From Hephaestia caeni (GTDB lineage: Bacteria > Pseudomonadota > Alphaproteobacteria > Sphingomonadales > Sphingomonadaceae), in contig NZ_QXDC01000002.1 of the NCBI RefSeq assembly GCF_003550065.1, positions 1,608,260-1,672,259 of the forward strand: a stretch of 64,000 nt of DNA. The letters are read 5' to 3'. The stretch's first letter is position 1. Each line of letters opens with the position of its first letter. Shown piece by piece: positions 41,127 to 53,679 of this stretch. The notes under the pieces were generated by a model. That model had not been told where the DNA came from. It saw nothing but the letters and a program-made list of their open reading frames with translations, and searched no databases. A program made the position numbers and the translations under genes.

Positions 41127-42722
41127 TCACGCCACAGGCAGGCTATAGTCCTTGAACTGCGCGCGCAGCGCGGTCTTGAGCAGCTTTCCCGTCGCCGTAT
41201 GCGGCAGATCGTCGACGAAGACGATCTCGTCCGGCAACCACCATTTGGCGACGCGCGCGGCCAGATGCTCGCGGATCTGCGCGGCCGTCACCTCGCTGCC
41301 CTTGGCGCGGACGACGACCAGCAGCGGCCGTTCGTCCCATTTGGGATGTGCGATGCCGATCGCCGCGGCCTCGGCGACGCCGGGACACCCGACCGCGACA
41401 TTTTCAAGCTCGACCGAACTGATCCATTCGCCGCCCGATTTGATCACGTCCTTCGATCGATCGGTGATCTGCATCGTGCCGTCGGGATGCAGCACGGCGA
41501 CGTCGCCGGTGTCGAACCAGCCTTCATCGTCGAGGCAATCGCCGCTGTCGTCCTGGAAATAGCGTTTGACGACCCACGGCCCGCGCACCTCCAGCCGGCC
41601 CGCGCTCACGCCGTCGCGGGGCAGCACGACGCCCGCGTCGTCGACGATGCGCAATTCGACCCCGAACGGCACCCGTCCCTGTTTCGACACCTGATCGAGC
41701 TGCTGTTCGAACGAGAGATCGTCCCAATCGGGGCTGCGCGCGCCCATCGTGCCGATCGGCGACGTCTCGGTCATTCCCCAGGCATGGTTGACGCGCACGC
41801 CCATCCGCATCAGCCGTTCGATCATTGCACGCGGCGCGGCCGATCCGCCGATCGTCACCAGATCGAGATGCGCCGGCGCGCGGCCGGTGGCATCGATATG
41901 CTGGAACATCGCCATCCACACCGTCGGCACGCCCGCCGAATGCGTAACCTTCTCGTCATTCATAAGGTCGCACAGCACCTGCGCGTCGTTGACCGCCGAG
42001 AACACGAACTTCACGCCCACTACCGCGCCGGCAAAGGGCAGCCCCCAGGCGGCGGCGTGGAACATCGGCACCACGGGCAGTACCACCGATCGGGTATCGA
42101 GATCGAACACCGCGGGCTGGATCTCGGCGAGCGCGTGGAGCACCGACGATCGGTGCGAATAGAGCACGCCCTTGGGATTGCCCGTGGTGCCGCTGGTGTA
42201 GCAGAGCATGCACGGATCGCGTTCGTCGCCCTCGACCCAGGCGTAATCGCCGTCCTCGGCATCGACGAGCGCGCGGAAGCCGGCGGCGCCGTCATCATCC
42301 ATGACGATATAATGTTCGATCGAGGTCCAGCGCGCGCGCAGCCGGTCGACGATCGGCTGGAAGGCGCGATCGTAGAGCAGCACGCGATCCTCGGCATGGT
42401 TGGCGATATAGGCGAGCTGATCGTCGAACAGCCGCGGATTGATCGTGTGGATGATCCCGCCCATGCCGATCGCCCCATACCAGGCGGCGAGGTGATGGCC
42501 GTGGTTCATCGCCAGCGTCGCGATCCGGTCGCCGGGCTTGCACCCCAGCCTTTCAAGCGCTTGCGCGAGCTTCCTTGCATCGGACGCGATCCCGGCCCAA
42601 TCGGTCCGGCTTTCGCGTCCATCGGCCCAGCGCGTCACGATTTCGCGATGCGCATGTTCGCGCGCGGCATGATCGAGCAGACGCGGCACGCGCAGCTCGA
42701 AATCCTGCATGGCTCCCAGCAT
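41127..42722 (-). CDS. Acyl-CoA ligase C (AMP-forming, medium-chain type)
   Basis: A 531-residue fatty-acyl-CoA synthetase. Motifs: [18 protein letters not shown] (P-loop), [49 protein letters not shown] and [14 protein letters not shown] with the A10 Lys. Closer to AlkK-type medium-chain ligases than to ligases A and B. AGGGGAGG lies just before ATG 42722; ATG 42710 is the alternative. It stands alone 32 bases after the dnaE stop, so may be read from dnaE. Confidence 0.93.
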   Translation of the reverse strand: MLGAMQDFELRVPRLLDHAAREHAHREIVTRWADGRESRTDWAGIASDARKLAQALERLGCKPGDRIATLAMNHGHHLAAWYGAIGMGGIIHTINPRLFDDQLAYIANHAEDRVLLYDRAFQPIVDRLRARWTSIEHYIVMDDDGAAGFRALVDAEDGDYAWVEGDERDPCMLCYTSGTTGNPKGVLYSHRSSVLHALAEIQPAVFDLDTRSVVLPVVPMFHAAAWGLPFAGAVVGVKFVFSAVNDAQVLCDLMNDEKVTHSAGVPTVWMAMFQHIDATGRAPAHLDLVTIGGSAAPRAMIERLMRMGVRVNHAWGMTETSPIGTMGARSPDWDDLSFEQQLDQVSKQGRVPFGVELRIVDDAGVVLPRDGVSAGRLEVRGPWVVKRYFQDDSGDCLDDEGWFDTGDVAVLHPDGTMQITDRSKDVIKSGGEWISSVELENVAVGCPGVAEAAAIGIAHPKWDERPLLVVVRAKGSEVTAAQIREHLAARVAKWWLPDEIVFVDDLPHTATGKLLKTALRAQFKDYSLPVA

Positions 42723-42754
42723 ATCCTCCCCTCCCGCCCCTCGACGGCGAGGGG

Positions 42755-46360
<3,606 letters not shown>

Positions 46361-46474
46361 GGCCGGCACTATGCAGGCTGATGCCGATTCGGGGAACCGT
46401 GTTCGGCCACCCGCCCCCCGTGGAACCTGTGGATGATCCGCGTCGTTGGCGTCGTAACAGGGAGGGGACGATCG

Positions 46475-47029
46475 ATGGACGACACGATGACACACGACGC
46501 GCCGCCGATGGGCGCCGGCTGGGGCTGGCTGCTCGCCTACGGCATCCTCTCGTTGATCCTCGGCGTGGCGGCGTTCGTCTGGCCCTTCTCCGCAACGATC
46601 GCCGCGACCTTGATCATCGGCGCGTTCTTCATCGCGACGGGGCTCGTCTCGATCGGCGCCGGGATTTTCGGCGGCATCCGCGAGGGGCGCGGCTATGCGA
46701 TCGCCTTCGGCGCCGTCTCGGTGATCATCGGCGCGATCATGGCGTTCGAGCCGATGACAGGGGCGCTGTCGCTCACCTTGCTCGTCGTCTTCTGGCTGGG
46801 CTTGCGCGGCCTGCTCGAACTCGCCTGGGCGATCCACTCGCCGGTGCATCGCGGCTGGATGATCGCGCTCGGCATCCTCAACCTGTTGCTCGCGCTGCTG
46901 GTGCTGGCGACGATCTCATGGTCGTCGATGACCTTGCCGGGCTATATCCTGGGGCTGAGCTTCCTGTTCGCCGGCGTCGCCGAGGTCACCCGCGCGCTCG
47001 CCCACCGCAAGGGCGCGCAGGTATTTTAG
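46475..47029 (+). CDS. HdeD/DUF308 family membrane protein
   Basis: Six-helix inner-membrane protein, 184 residues, of the HdeD family linked to acid resistance in E. coli. It starts MDDTMTHDAPPMGAGWGWLL; paired helices GILSLILGVAAFVWPFSATI and GAFFIATGLVSIGAGIFGG repeat three times with the typical PF/PMTGA turns. A GGAGGGGA Shine-Dalgarno supports ATG 46475. Function in this organism unknown. Divergent from dnaE. Confidence 0.88.
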   Translation: MDDTMTHDAPPMGAGWGWLLAYGILSLILGVAAFVWPFSATIAATLIIGAFFIATGLVSIGAGIFGGIREGRGYAIAFGAVSVIIGAIMAFEPMTGALSLTLLVVFWLGLRGLLELAWAIHSPVHRGWMIALGILNLLLALLVLATISWSSMTLPGYILGLSFLFAGVAEVTRALAHRKGAQVF

Positions 47030-47047
47030 AGTGCGATGACTTTACCT

Positions 47048-47204
47048 TGATCCGTTCGCCCTGAGCTTGTCGAAGCCTGTCCTGAGCGCCTGCCTTAGCA
47101 GGCAGTCGAAGGGGGCCGTTCTGCGATGGGCCCGCTGATCGCTTGCGGCGCGGAGGACGGTGCTTCGACAACCCCGGATCAAGTCCGGGGACGAACGGGT
47201 TTGG
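47048..47204 (+). repeat. Long dispersed repeat, copy 2
   Basis: TTCGCCCTGAGCTTGTCGAA, GCCTGCCTTAGCAGGCAGTC and CAACCCCGGATCAAGTCCGG mark a ~155-base element whose reverse complement is at 40864-41007. It contains internal palindromes. Confidence 0.85.
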
Positions 47205-47253
47205 GAAGCGGGCCGGGGTGGCCTCCATGTCAGCGGAGCAAATTTCACCCCGC

Positions 47254-47646
47254 TCAGCCGATCACGCCGCCGTCGGGTGCGCCGCGCGCCATCAGCCGGC
47301 CGATCGCGTCGAACAGCGAATCCATCGCGACCGGCTTGAACAGCACCTCATCCGCGCCCGCCTCCAGGCAGCGCGCGCGCAGATCGTGGGCGGTATCGGC
47401 GGTGACGACGATGATCGGCATCGCCGCCTTGGCGTCTCCGCGCGCCCGGATGTGGCGAATCGCGCTCAGCCCGTCCATGCCCGGCATCCGCAGATCGACG
47501 AGCGCGACGTCGAAATCCTGTTGTTCGACCAGCGCGAGGCCCTGTTCGGCATCCTCGGCACCGACCATCGCGGCACCGGCCACGTCGAGCATGTCCTTGA
47601 CGACGCGACGGTTCATCGCGTCATCTTCGATGAAGAGGACGTTCAC
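47254..47646 (-). CDS. Single-domain response regulator
   Basis: A 130-residue CheY-like receiver without output domain. MNVLFIEDDAMNRRVVKDML supplies the acidic pocket (D8, D9), VALVDLRMPGMDG the phospho-acceptor D51, VTAD the Thr and VLFKPVAM the Lys104. It lies 65 bases downstream of the hybrid kinase on the same strand, so is its likely phosphotransfer partner. Confidence 0.93.
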   Translation of the reverse strand: MNVLFIEDDAMNRRVVKDMLDVAGAAMVGAEDAEQGLALVEQQDFDVALVDLRMPGMDGLSAIRHIRARGDAKAAMPIIVVTADTAHDLRARCLEAGADEVLFKPVAMDSLFDAIGRLMARGAPDGGVIG

Positions 47647-47711
47647 GCGCGTCCGTCCAAGGTACGGGCGGGTTGTTTCGGTACTGAACTCATTCCTGCG
47701 AGGTTATCTTC

Positions 47712-50216
47712 TCATGCCGCGTGGGATACAACAGCCCCGTCACGAAATTCTGTTTCATGCCGCCCCGATATGGGAAACAGCCGATCGCGCAGTGCGGTTC
47801 CGGCGATCGGCTTGTCAATGATTGTATCAACACCAATCTCGCCGACCGCCATATCCTGTGCATCGCTAGCACGCCAGAGCAGCACCGTCTTGGTGCGATA
47901 CGACATCGCGGTGGCGTTGAAACCGGCCATCACCGTCGCCAGCGGACCGGCCTCTGCGGCGGTATCGTCATCGACGATCGCGAGGCCGATCGGGCGCGTC
48001 GCGAGCAACCGCTCGGCATCGGCGATCGAGCCCGCGACCTCGATCCACGGCACGCACGGTTCGAACAAGGCGCGCATCATGCTGCGCGTGATCGGGTTGC
48101 GCTCGACGATCAGCAAGCCGCGATCGTCGGCGTCGGACTGCGCCTCGGCCGTATCGCCCTCCGCCTCGACCAGCGGCAGATCGACCGTGAAGGTCGATCC
48201 CTCGCCGGGCACGCTCTCGACCCGGACGTCGCCGTCCATCGCGCGCGCGAGGCTGCGGCAAATCGCCAGCCCCAGCCCGGTGCCGCCGAAGCGCCGCGTG
48301 GTCGACGTATCGGCCTGGTGGAACGATTCGAAGATCGTATCGAGCTTGTCGGCCTCGATCCCGATCCCGGTATCGCCGACGCTGATCAGCGTGCGGCGCC
48401 CGGCATCGCCATCCGTGGCGCGCGCGGCGAGAGTGATCCGGCCCCGGGCGGTGAATTTGAGCGCGTTGGCGAGCAGATTGAACACGATCTGGCGCAGCCG
48501 CGCGGCATCACCCATCACGCGCACCGGGCAATCGTTCAGATCGATCACGAAATCGATCCCCTTCGCGCGCGCCTGCTCCTCCCACATCCGCGCGACATCG
48601 CGCAGTTCCGCACGCACATCCATCTCGGCGTGCTCGATCGTCATATTGCCGGTCTCGATCTTGGCGACATCGAGGATATCGTCGACCAGCGCGCGCATCG
48701 TGATCCCGGCGCCGTGGACGATTTCGATCCGGTCGCGCGTCTCGGCGGCAAGCCGACGATCGGCAAGCATTACCTGGGTCATGCCGAGGATGCCGTTGAG
48801 CGGGGTGCGGATCTCGTGGCTGGTCGTCGCCAGGAATTCGGTTTTCGCCGCGAGCGCCTTGGCAAGCGCGGTATTCGATGCGCCGAGGTCGACATTGGCC
48901 GCGCGCACCTGGTTGCGGCTCCGGCGGATTGTGAACAGGCCGATGGTGAGCAAGGTCACCAGGATCAGCGTCGCCACCGCGACGCCGACGAAGATGATCC
49001 GCTGAAAGCGCGCGCTTTCGCGCTCGTATTTCACGCTGCGGCGAAGCTCCTCGGCCTTGAGCTGCGCGATCCTCAGGTTCTGGTTGGTATAATCGAACCG
49101 CGCCGCCATCAGCGCGGTGTTGGTCGAGGCCGCGAGTTGCGCGGTCTGGTCGTCGAGCCGCTTGAGCGCTTCGAGATGTTCGAGCGCCTCCTGCTCGTCG
49201 CCGCTCGCCTTGTAGATCTGGTACGCGGTCTCATGAAGGTCGCGATAGGCGAGCGTCGAGGTGTCGATATCGACATCGGCGAGCGCCCGGTCGATCAGCC
49301 GCCGCGCGCGCTCGACATGGCCCTGCCGCTGCGCGAGCGTCGCCGAAATGCCCAGGAATTGCGCGCGTGCGGTGGTGTCGCCGTCGGAACCCGCCAGCGC
49401 CAGCCCGCGATCGATCGCGCGCGCGGCCGCATTCAGATCGCCAAGTTCGATCTCGGTGCGCGCCATGTTGCGCAGAATGCGCCCCTGCTGCGACCGGCTG
49501 CCCATCTTCTCGGCGAGTGCCAGCGCCTGCTGGAACTGGACCAGCGCGTCGGCGCCCCGCTCCATCTGCTTCAGCGCGTTCCCCCGGCTGTTGTAGAGCG
49601 CGAGCAGCAGGTTGGGATCGCCCTGATAGATGTCGAGAACCTGATCGTAATAGCGCAGCGCGGTGGCATGATCGCTTGCCTGGACATAGAGCGAGGCGAT
49701 CTGGAGCAGCGCGACCGCTTCCGCGCGGCGATCGTCGATCGCACGATAGATTTCGAACGCCTTGTGATAGTCGGCAAGCGCCGCCGCCACGTCTGGAATC
49801 GCCGAATGCACGCCGCCGCGCGACAGCATGATGTCACCGGCGAGCTTGGACGAGGGCGCGCGCTTGCTGACGGTGCCCCAGGCGCGATCGATCAACGGCC
49901 TGGCGCGATCGATCTCGTTGAGGCGGACATAGGCCTCCCCCTGCAACCATTGCGCCGTCGCAAGCGCGATCGCCCGATCGGGAACGGCAGGATCGCTGCG
50001 GATGCGCTTTTCGGCCGCCAGTGCCTGCACGGCAGCCTGCTCGGGATTGGCGAGCATCTCTCCCTTTGCCGAGGCGATCAGCGTCTCCACGGCGGCACCC
50101 GCGGGGTCGGGCCGCGACGGCGCGGCGACCCGCTCGGCATAAGCGGGCGCGATCACGACCGTTGCCGTCAATATTGCGAAAAGTGCGAGCAATGCCCGTA
50201 AAGACGCGCCGATCAT
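47712..50216 (-). CDS. TPR-containing hybrid sensor histidine kinase
   Basis: Membrane kinase of 834 residues. Signal peptide (GASLRALLALFAILTATVVI), a periplasmic sensor of about six TPR-like repeats (about 60-390; for example LADYHKAFEIYRAIDDRRAEAVALLQIASLY), one transmembrane helix (IIFVGVAVATLILVTLLTIGLF, about 410-432), HisKA with H467 in TTSHEIRTPLNG, and HATPase_c (NLLANALKFTARG, GDTGIGIEADKL, GGTGLGLAICRSLA). The C-terminal receiver-like domain is degenerate: the acidic pair reads IVERN, and the acceptor region reads AIVDDDTAAEAG. ATG 50216 starts at the signal sequence. Confidence 0.9.
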   Translation of the reverse strand: MIGASLRALLALFAILTATVVIAPAYAERVAAPSRPDPAGAAVETLIASAKGEMLANPEQAAVQALAAEKRIRSDPAVPDRAIALATAQWLQGEAYVRLNEIDRARPLIDRAWGTVSKRAPSSKLAGDIMLSRGGVHSAIPDVAAALADYHKAFEIYRAIDDRRAEAVALLQIASLYVQASDHATALRYYDQVLDIYQGDPNLLLALYNSRGNALKQMERGADALVQFQQALALAEKMGSRSQQGRILRNMARTEIELGDLNAAARAIDRGLALAGSDGDTTARAQFLGISATLAQRQGHVERARRLIDRALADVDIDTSTLAYRDLHETAYQIYKASGDEQEALEHLEALKRLDDQTAQLAASTNTALMAARFDYTNQNLRIAQLKAEELRRSVKYERESARFQRIIFVGVAVATLILVTLLTIGLFTIRRSRNQVRAANVDLGASNTALAKALAAKTEFLATTSHEIRTPLNGILGMTQVMLADRRLAAETRDRIEIVHGAGITMRALVDDILDVAKIETGNMTIEHAEMDVRAELRDVARMWEEQARAKGIDFVIDLNDCPVRVMGDAARLRQIVFNLLANALKFTARGRITLAARATDGDAGRRTLISVGDTGIGIEADKLDTIFESFHQADTSTTRRFGGTGLGLAICRSLARAMDGDVRVESVPGEGSTFTVDLPLVEAEGDTAEAQSDADDRGLLIVERNPITRSMMRALFEPCVPWIEVAGSIADAERLLATRPIGLAIVDDDTAAEAGPLATVMAGFNATAMSYRTKTVLLWRASDAQDMAVGEIGVDTIIDKPIAGTALRDRLFPISGRHETEFRDGAVVSHAA

Positions 50217-50262
50217 GGCGCCATCGTCGCACAGGGGCGTTAAGACCTCGCTAAAGCGCCCG

Positions 50263-51705
50263 TCAGGCCCGCTTCCAGAAGCTCGCCGGGCGGACGAAAG
50301 TATCGCGCGGATCGACCAGCCGCTCGGGATCGTTGCCGCCGTCGAGGAACTGGCGCAGCGCATCGAAGCAAATCGGCCGGCTGATCAGGAACCCTTGCGC
50401 GATGTCGCACCCCATCACCGACAGCAGCGCCAGCGCCGCCTGCGATTCGACCCCTTCGGCGGTCACCTCCATCTCGAGCGCGTGCGCGAGATCGATCGTC
50501 GAGCGCACGATCAGCGGATCGCGGTTGCTGCTGGTGAGTTGCAGCACGAACATCTTGTCGATCTTCAACTCGCGCGCAGGCAATTGCTTGAGATAGGCAA
50601 GCGACGACAGCCCCGCGCCATAATCGTCGATCGCGATCGGGATGCCGATCTCGGCGAAGCGGCGCAAATGGCCGATCGCGGTATCGGGATCGCGGATGAC
50701 CGAGGTTTCGGTGATCTCGAAGCCGATCCTGGCGCCCGATTCGGACACCAATTGGCACGCTTCCTCGACGAACGCGGTATCGGCGAGCAACTGGCCAGAA
50801 ATGTTGATCGACAGCACGATATCGTGCCCGTGGCGCGCCAACCGCTGCTGGTCCTCGATCACCTGCCGCAGCGTCCACAGCGTCAGCGGCCCGATCTCGC
50901 GCGCTTCCTCCGCCACTTCGATGAAATCGCCGGGCAGGATCAACCCACGGGTCGGGTGCTGCCAGCGCACCAGTGCCTCGGCGCCCGCGACCTGCTGGCG
51001 GCGCAAATGCAGCTTGGGCTGATATTGCAGGAACATCTCGCCACGCGCGAGCGCATCCTTGAAATCGCGGGTCAGCGTCAGCCGGTCGAACGCCGGCGTG
51101 CCCCGCGACAGATCGCGCAGCACCGTGCGCTGCTCCGCGCGCGCCACCGCGATCGCCTCTTCGGCTTCCTCGATCAGGCGCGTCTCTTCGAGATGGCGCA
51201 CCTGCCCCATCGCCGCGCCCCACAGCAGATCGATGCGATGCGGCTCGCCGTCGACGACGACCGGCACCTCGAACGCCGCGGCCAGGTCCGCAAGAACGGC
51301 TTCCGCCTCGGCGAGCCCGCAGACGTCGACCGTGACTTCCATCAACGTTCTGCCGACCGGCACGGCGTGCGCTCCGTCGATGCGGATCGCGACCCGCGCG
51401 ACGAGATCGTCGATCAGATGATCGGCGCGCGGGGCGCCCACCAGCCGGCGGATGGCGGCAAAATTGGTGATCTCCCCAAGGCACAGCAGCCGCCAGCCCA
51501 CGAACGGCAGATCGATCGCCTTGTCCCGCACCGCACCGCGCGACGGCGACAGGCAGATGCCCGAATAACGAGGACGTGGTGCGTGCCCGGCGTGCGCGGT
51601 CGCGGCTTCCAGCTCCACCGGCGTCGGGGCCGCCGACGCCAGCAAAGCGTGTTTGCGATGCGCCGTTCCGGCGATGGTCGATTCGCGGGCGTGCGAGCGG
51701 ATCAT
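50263..51705 (-). CDS. EAL-domain cyclic di-GMP phosphodiesterase
   Basis: A 480-residue cytoplasmic protein. The C-terminal EAL domain is intact: EALVRWQHPTRG, SINISGQLL, GFEITETSVI, AIDDYGAGLSSLAYLKQLP, LKIDKMFV and AEGVES, so hydrolysis of c-di-GMP is expected. The N-terminal half (about 60-215) looks like a degenerate GGDEF-type domain without a recognisable active-site motif. It lies 46 bases upstream of the kinase gene in the same direction. Confidence 0.93.
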   Translation of the reverse strand: MIRSHARESTIAGTAHRKHALLASAAPTPVELEAATAHAGHAPRPRYSGICLSPSRGAVRDKAIDLPFVGWRLLCLGEITNFAAIRRLVGAPRADHLIDDLVARVAIRIDGAHAVPVGRTLMEVTVDVCGLAEAEAVLADLAAAFEVPVVVDGEPHRIDLLWGAAMGQVRHLEETRLIEEAEEAIAVARAEQRTVLRDLSRGTPAFDRLTLTRDFKDALARGEMFLQYQPKLHLRRQQVAGAEALVRWQHPTRGLILPGDFIEVAEEAREIGPLTLWTLRQVIEDQQRLARHGHDIVLSINISGQLLADTAFVEEACQLVSESGARIGFEITETSVIRDPDTAIGHLRRFAEIGIPIAIDDYGAGLSSLAYLKQLPARELKIDKMFVLQLTSSNRDPLIVRSTIDLAHALEMEVTAEGVESQAALALLSVMGCDIAQGFLISRPICFDALRQFLDGGNDPERLVDPRDTFVRPASFWKRA

Positions 51706-51808
51706 CCTGCGGGCCTAGCGGCACACCCCTGAAGGAACCTTTAACCGCAAAAATGACCACCCGAAAAACGAACCCCCGTCCGGGGATGCCCGCGACACGG
51801 CGGATCGA

Positions 51809-51837
51809 TTGCTTTATCCTTAAGATTCAGGTAATAA
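51809..51837 (+). promoter_or_regulatory. Promoter of an orphan plus-strand transcript
   Basis: TTGCTT (51809-51814), 17-base spacer and TAATAA (51832-51837). The -10 is overlapped by TTAAGATTCAGGTAA, one mismatch from the CtrA pattern TTAA-N7-TTAA. Confidence 0.55.
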
Positions 51838-51880
51838 TTCCTAACGCTCTGTTGAGCGTGAATCTGAGGGAGAAATCATA

Positions 51881-51934
51881 ATGGCGAGCATGTTTTTCGT
51901 GGTCACCCACGGCGAGGAAATCCGCCCCTGGTAA
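51881..51934 (+). CDS. 17-codon ORF in an orphan transcription unit
   Basis: MASMFFVVTHGEEIRPW, then TAA. A strong GAGGGAG Shine-Dalgarno lies eight bases before the ATG, unusually good for this window. The short Phe/Val-rich peptide could be a leader or small regulatory peptide, or the ORF could be incidental in a structured RNA. It is preceded by a promoter and followed by hairpin 51942-52000 and a terminator. No known leader family is recognised. Confidence 0.45.
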   Translation: MASMFFVVTHGEEIRPW

Positions 51935-51941
51935 CCCGTTC

Positions 51942-52000
51942 TGATCCGGGAAGAGGCTGATTTCCGCTGATTTCTCAGCAAATCGGCCGCTCCCGGATCA
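51942..52000 (+). ncRNA. Long structured hairpin downstream of the mini-ORF
   Basis: Three stacked stems: TGATCCGGGA/TCCCGGATCA (10 bp), GGCTGATTT/AAATCGGCC (9 bp) and GCTGA/TCAGC with a TTTC loop. Continuous pairing over 59 bases starting eight bases after the ORF stop. Could be an attenuator, an RNA-stabilising structure or part of a small RNA. Confidence 0.6.
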
Positions 52001-52088
52001 TATTTCTCGCGCCGTCAGGGCACCCATCGCCGCCACCTCCAGGCACTGCGGGAGCGCGTTGCCCTAAGCCGGATGTCGCCGATTCGTT

Positions 52089-52113
52089 CCTCTCGATTTC
52101 GAGAGGTTTTTTT
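52089..52113 (+). terminator. Intrinsic terminator ending the orphan transcript
   Basis: CCTCTCG-ATTT-CGAGAGG followed by seven T. It works only on the plus strand, where no annotated gene ends, so it belongs to a transcript starting near 51843. Confidence 0.88.
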
Positions 52114-52179
52114 ATGTATTTTGCAGTCTGCGCCCGCGACTGACCGCCGCCGGGCCGATCACGGAACCCGCGCCGGGCG

Positions 52180-53679
52180 TCAGTTCACGTGGGTATCGGG
52201 CGGTGCCTGCGCCCGTTCGTCGCCGCCCATGCTCCAGCCGCCGCCCAGCGCCTTGAACAGCGACGCGGTGTCCTGCCGCAATTTGGCGTCGCTTGCCGCG
52301 ATCTGCTCGCGCGTCGCCAGGATGTCGGTCTGCGCGTCGAGCAAGGCGTCCTGCGCCACGAAGCCGGTGCGATAGCGCGCCTGCGTGGCGTGTTCCGCCG
52401 CCTGCTTGTCGCTCAGCGCGCGGCGCAGTGCGGCCCCGCGATTGCGCTCGGCCGCGATCCGGGCCAGCGGGTCTTCCACGTCGCTTAGCGCCTGCAACAC
52501 CGTCGTGCGATACATCTGATAGGCCTGTTCGCGATCCTCGCGCCGGATACCGACATTGGCCTTGCGCTTCCCCCAATCGAGCAGCGGGAAGCTGACCGCG
52601 CCCGAGCCCGTCGCCTGGATACTGTCGCTTTCGAACAGCGAGGCGAGCGAGGTCGAGATCAGTTGCGCCGCTCCCGTCAGGCTGAATTTCGGATAGAGAT
52701 CGGCGACCGCGACGCCGATATCCGCGGTCGCGGCGGCGAGCTGGCGCTCGGCGGCACGAATGTCGGGGCGCCGGCGCAGCAGGTCCGACGGCAGCCCGGC
52801 GGGCACGACGGGCGCCGCCGCGAGCGCATCGGGCGCCGCCGCCAGCTCCGCGGTCAGCGCGCCGGGCACCTGCCCGGTCAGGATACCGAGCGCGTGCATC
52901 CGCACCCGGATATCGGCGCGCAGCGGCTCGAGCCGCGCCTCGGTCGCGGTCAGGCTGCCGCGCTGGCGGGTGACGTCGATATCGGGCACCAGCCCGACCT
53001 TGGCGGTATGCCCTGCAATCTCTAGCGCGCGGCGCTGATGCGCCAGTTCCTGTTCGACGATCCGCACCTGCTCCTGATCGAGCCGAAGCGCGAAATAGGC
53101 GTCGGCGACCTCGGCGGCGAGCGTCACCGCCGCATCGCGCCGGTTCCAGACCGCCGCATCGACCCGCGCTGCCGCGGCTTCCCTGCCGCGCCGCGCGCCG
53201 CCGAACAGATCGAGTTCCCAGCTCGCGTCGAAACCGAGCGCATAAGTGGTGATGCCGTCGCCGGGCAGCGCGATCCCGCCGCCATTCCCCGAATCCCCGC
53301 CGCCGAACTGGCGCGCCAGCGACGAGAAACCGGCGTTCTTGCTGAAATGGACATGGGTCGCGTTGCCGCTCGCATCGACGGTCGGCAAGCCGCGCGCGCC
53401 GGCGGCGATCTCCTGCAACCGCGCCTGGCGCACGCGCGACGCCGCAACCGCGATCGTCGGATTGTCGGCAAGCGCGCGGGTGATCAGCGCGTCGAGTTCG
53501 GGATCGCCGAACGCCTTCCACCAATGGGCCGGATCGATCTGCGCGCTCGCGCCGGCCGCGGCGGGCGCCTCCTGATAGGCGAGCGGCACCGCGATTTCGG
53601 GCGCATGATAATCGGGGCCGACCGTACACGCGCCGACGAGCAGCGCCGGGATCAGGCCTAGGGCGAGTTTCCAGGTCAA
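52180..53679 (-). CDS. Outer-membrane efflux lipoprotein (NodT/OprM family)
   Basis: Trimeric outer-membrane channel subunit, 499 residues, for tripartite efflux. Lipoprotein signal LALGLIPALLVGAC with lipobox Cys18, then two outer membrane efflux repeats (about 60-260 and 270-480). YHAPEIAVPLAYQ, DPELDALITRALADNPTI and LLRRRPDIRAAERQL are typical. Start is TTG 53679, overlapping the EmrB stop, with GGAGGAGG nine bases upstream inside emrB; no ATG fits. Last gene of the efflux operon. Confidence 0.9.
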   Translation of the reverse strand: MTWKLALGLIPALLVGACTVGPDYHAPEIAVPLAYQEAPAAAGASAQIDPAHWWKAFGDPELDALITRALADNPTIAVAASRVRQARLQEIAAGARGLPTVDASGNATHVHFSKNAGFSSLARQFGGGDSGNGGGIALPGDGITTYALGFDASWELDLFGGARRGREAAAARVDAAVWNRRDAAVTLAAEVADAYFALRLDQEQVRIVEQELAHQRRALEIAGHTAKVGLVPDIDVTRQRGSLTATEARLEPLRADIRVRMHALGILTGQVPGALTAELAAAPDALAAAPVVPAGLPSDLLRRRPDIRAAERQLAAATADIGVAVADLYPKFSLTGAAQLISTSLASLFESDSIQATGSGAVSFPLLDWGKRKANVGIRREDREQAYQMYRTTVLQALSDVEDPLARIAAERNRGAALRRALSDKQAAEHATQARYRTGFVAQDALLDAQTDILATREQIAASDAKLRQDTASLFKALGGGWSMGGDERAQAPPDTHVN

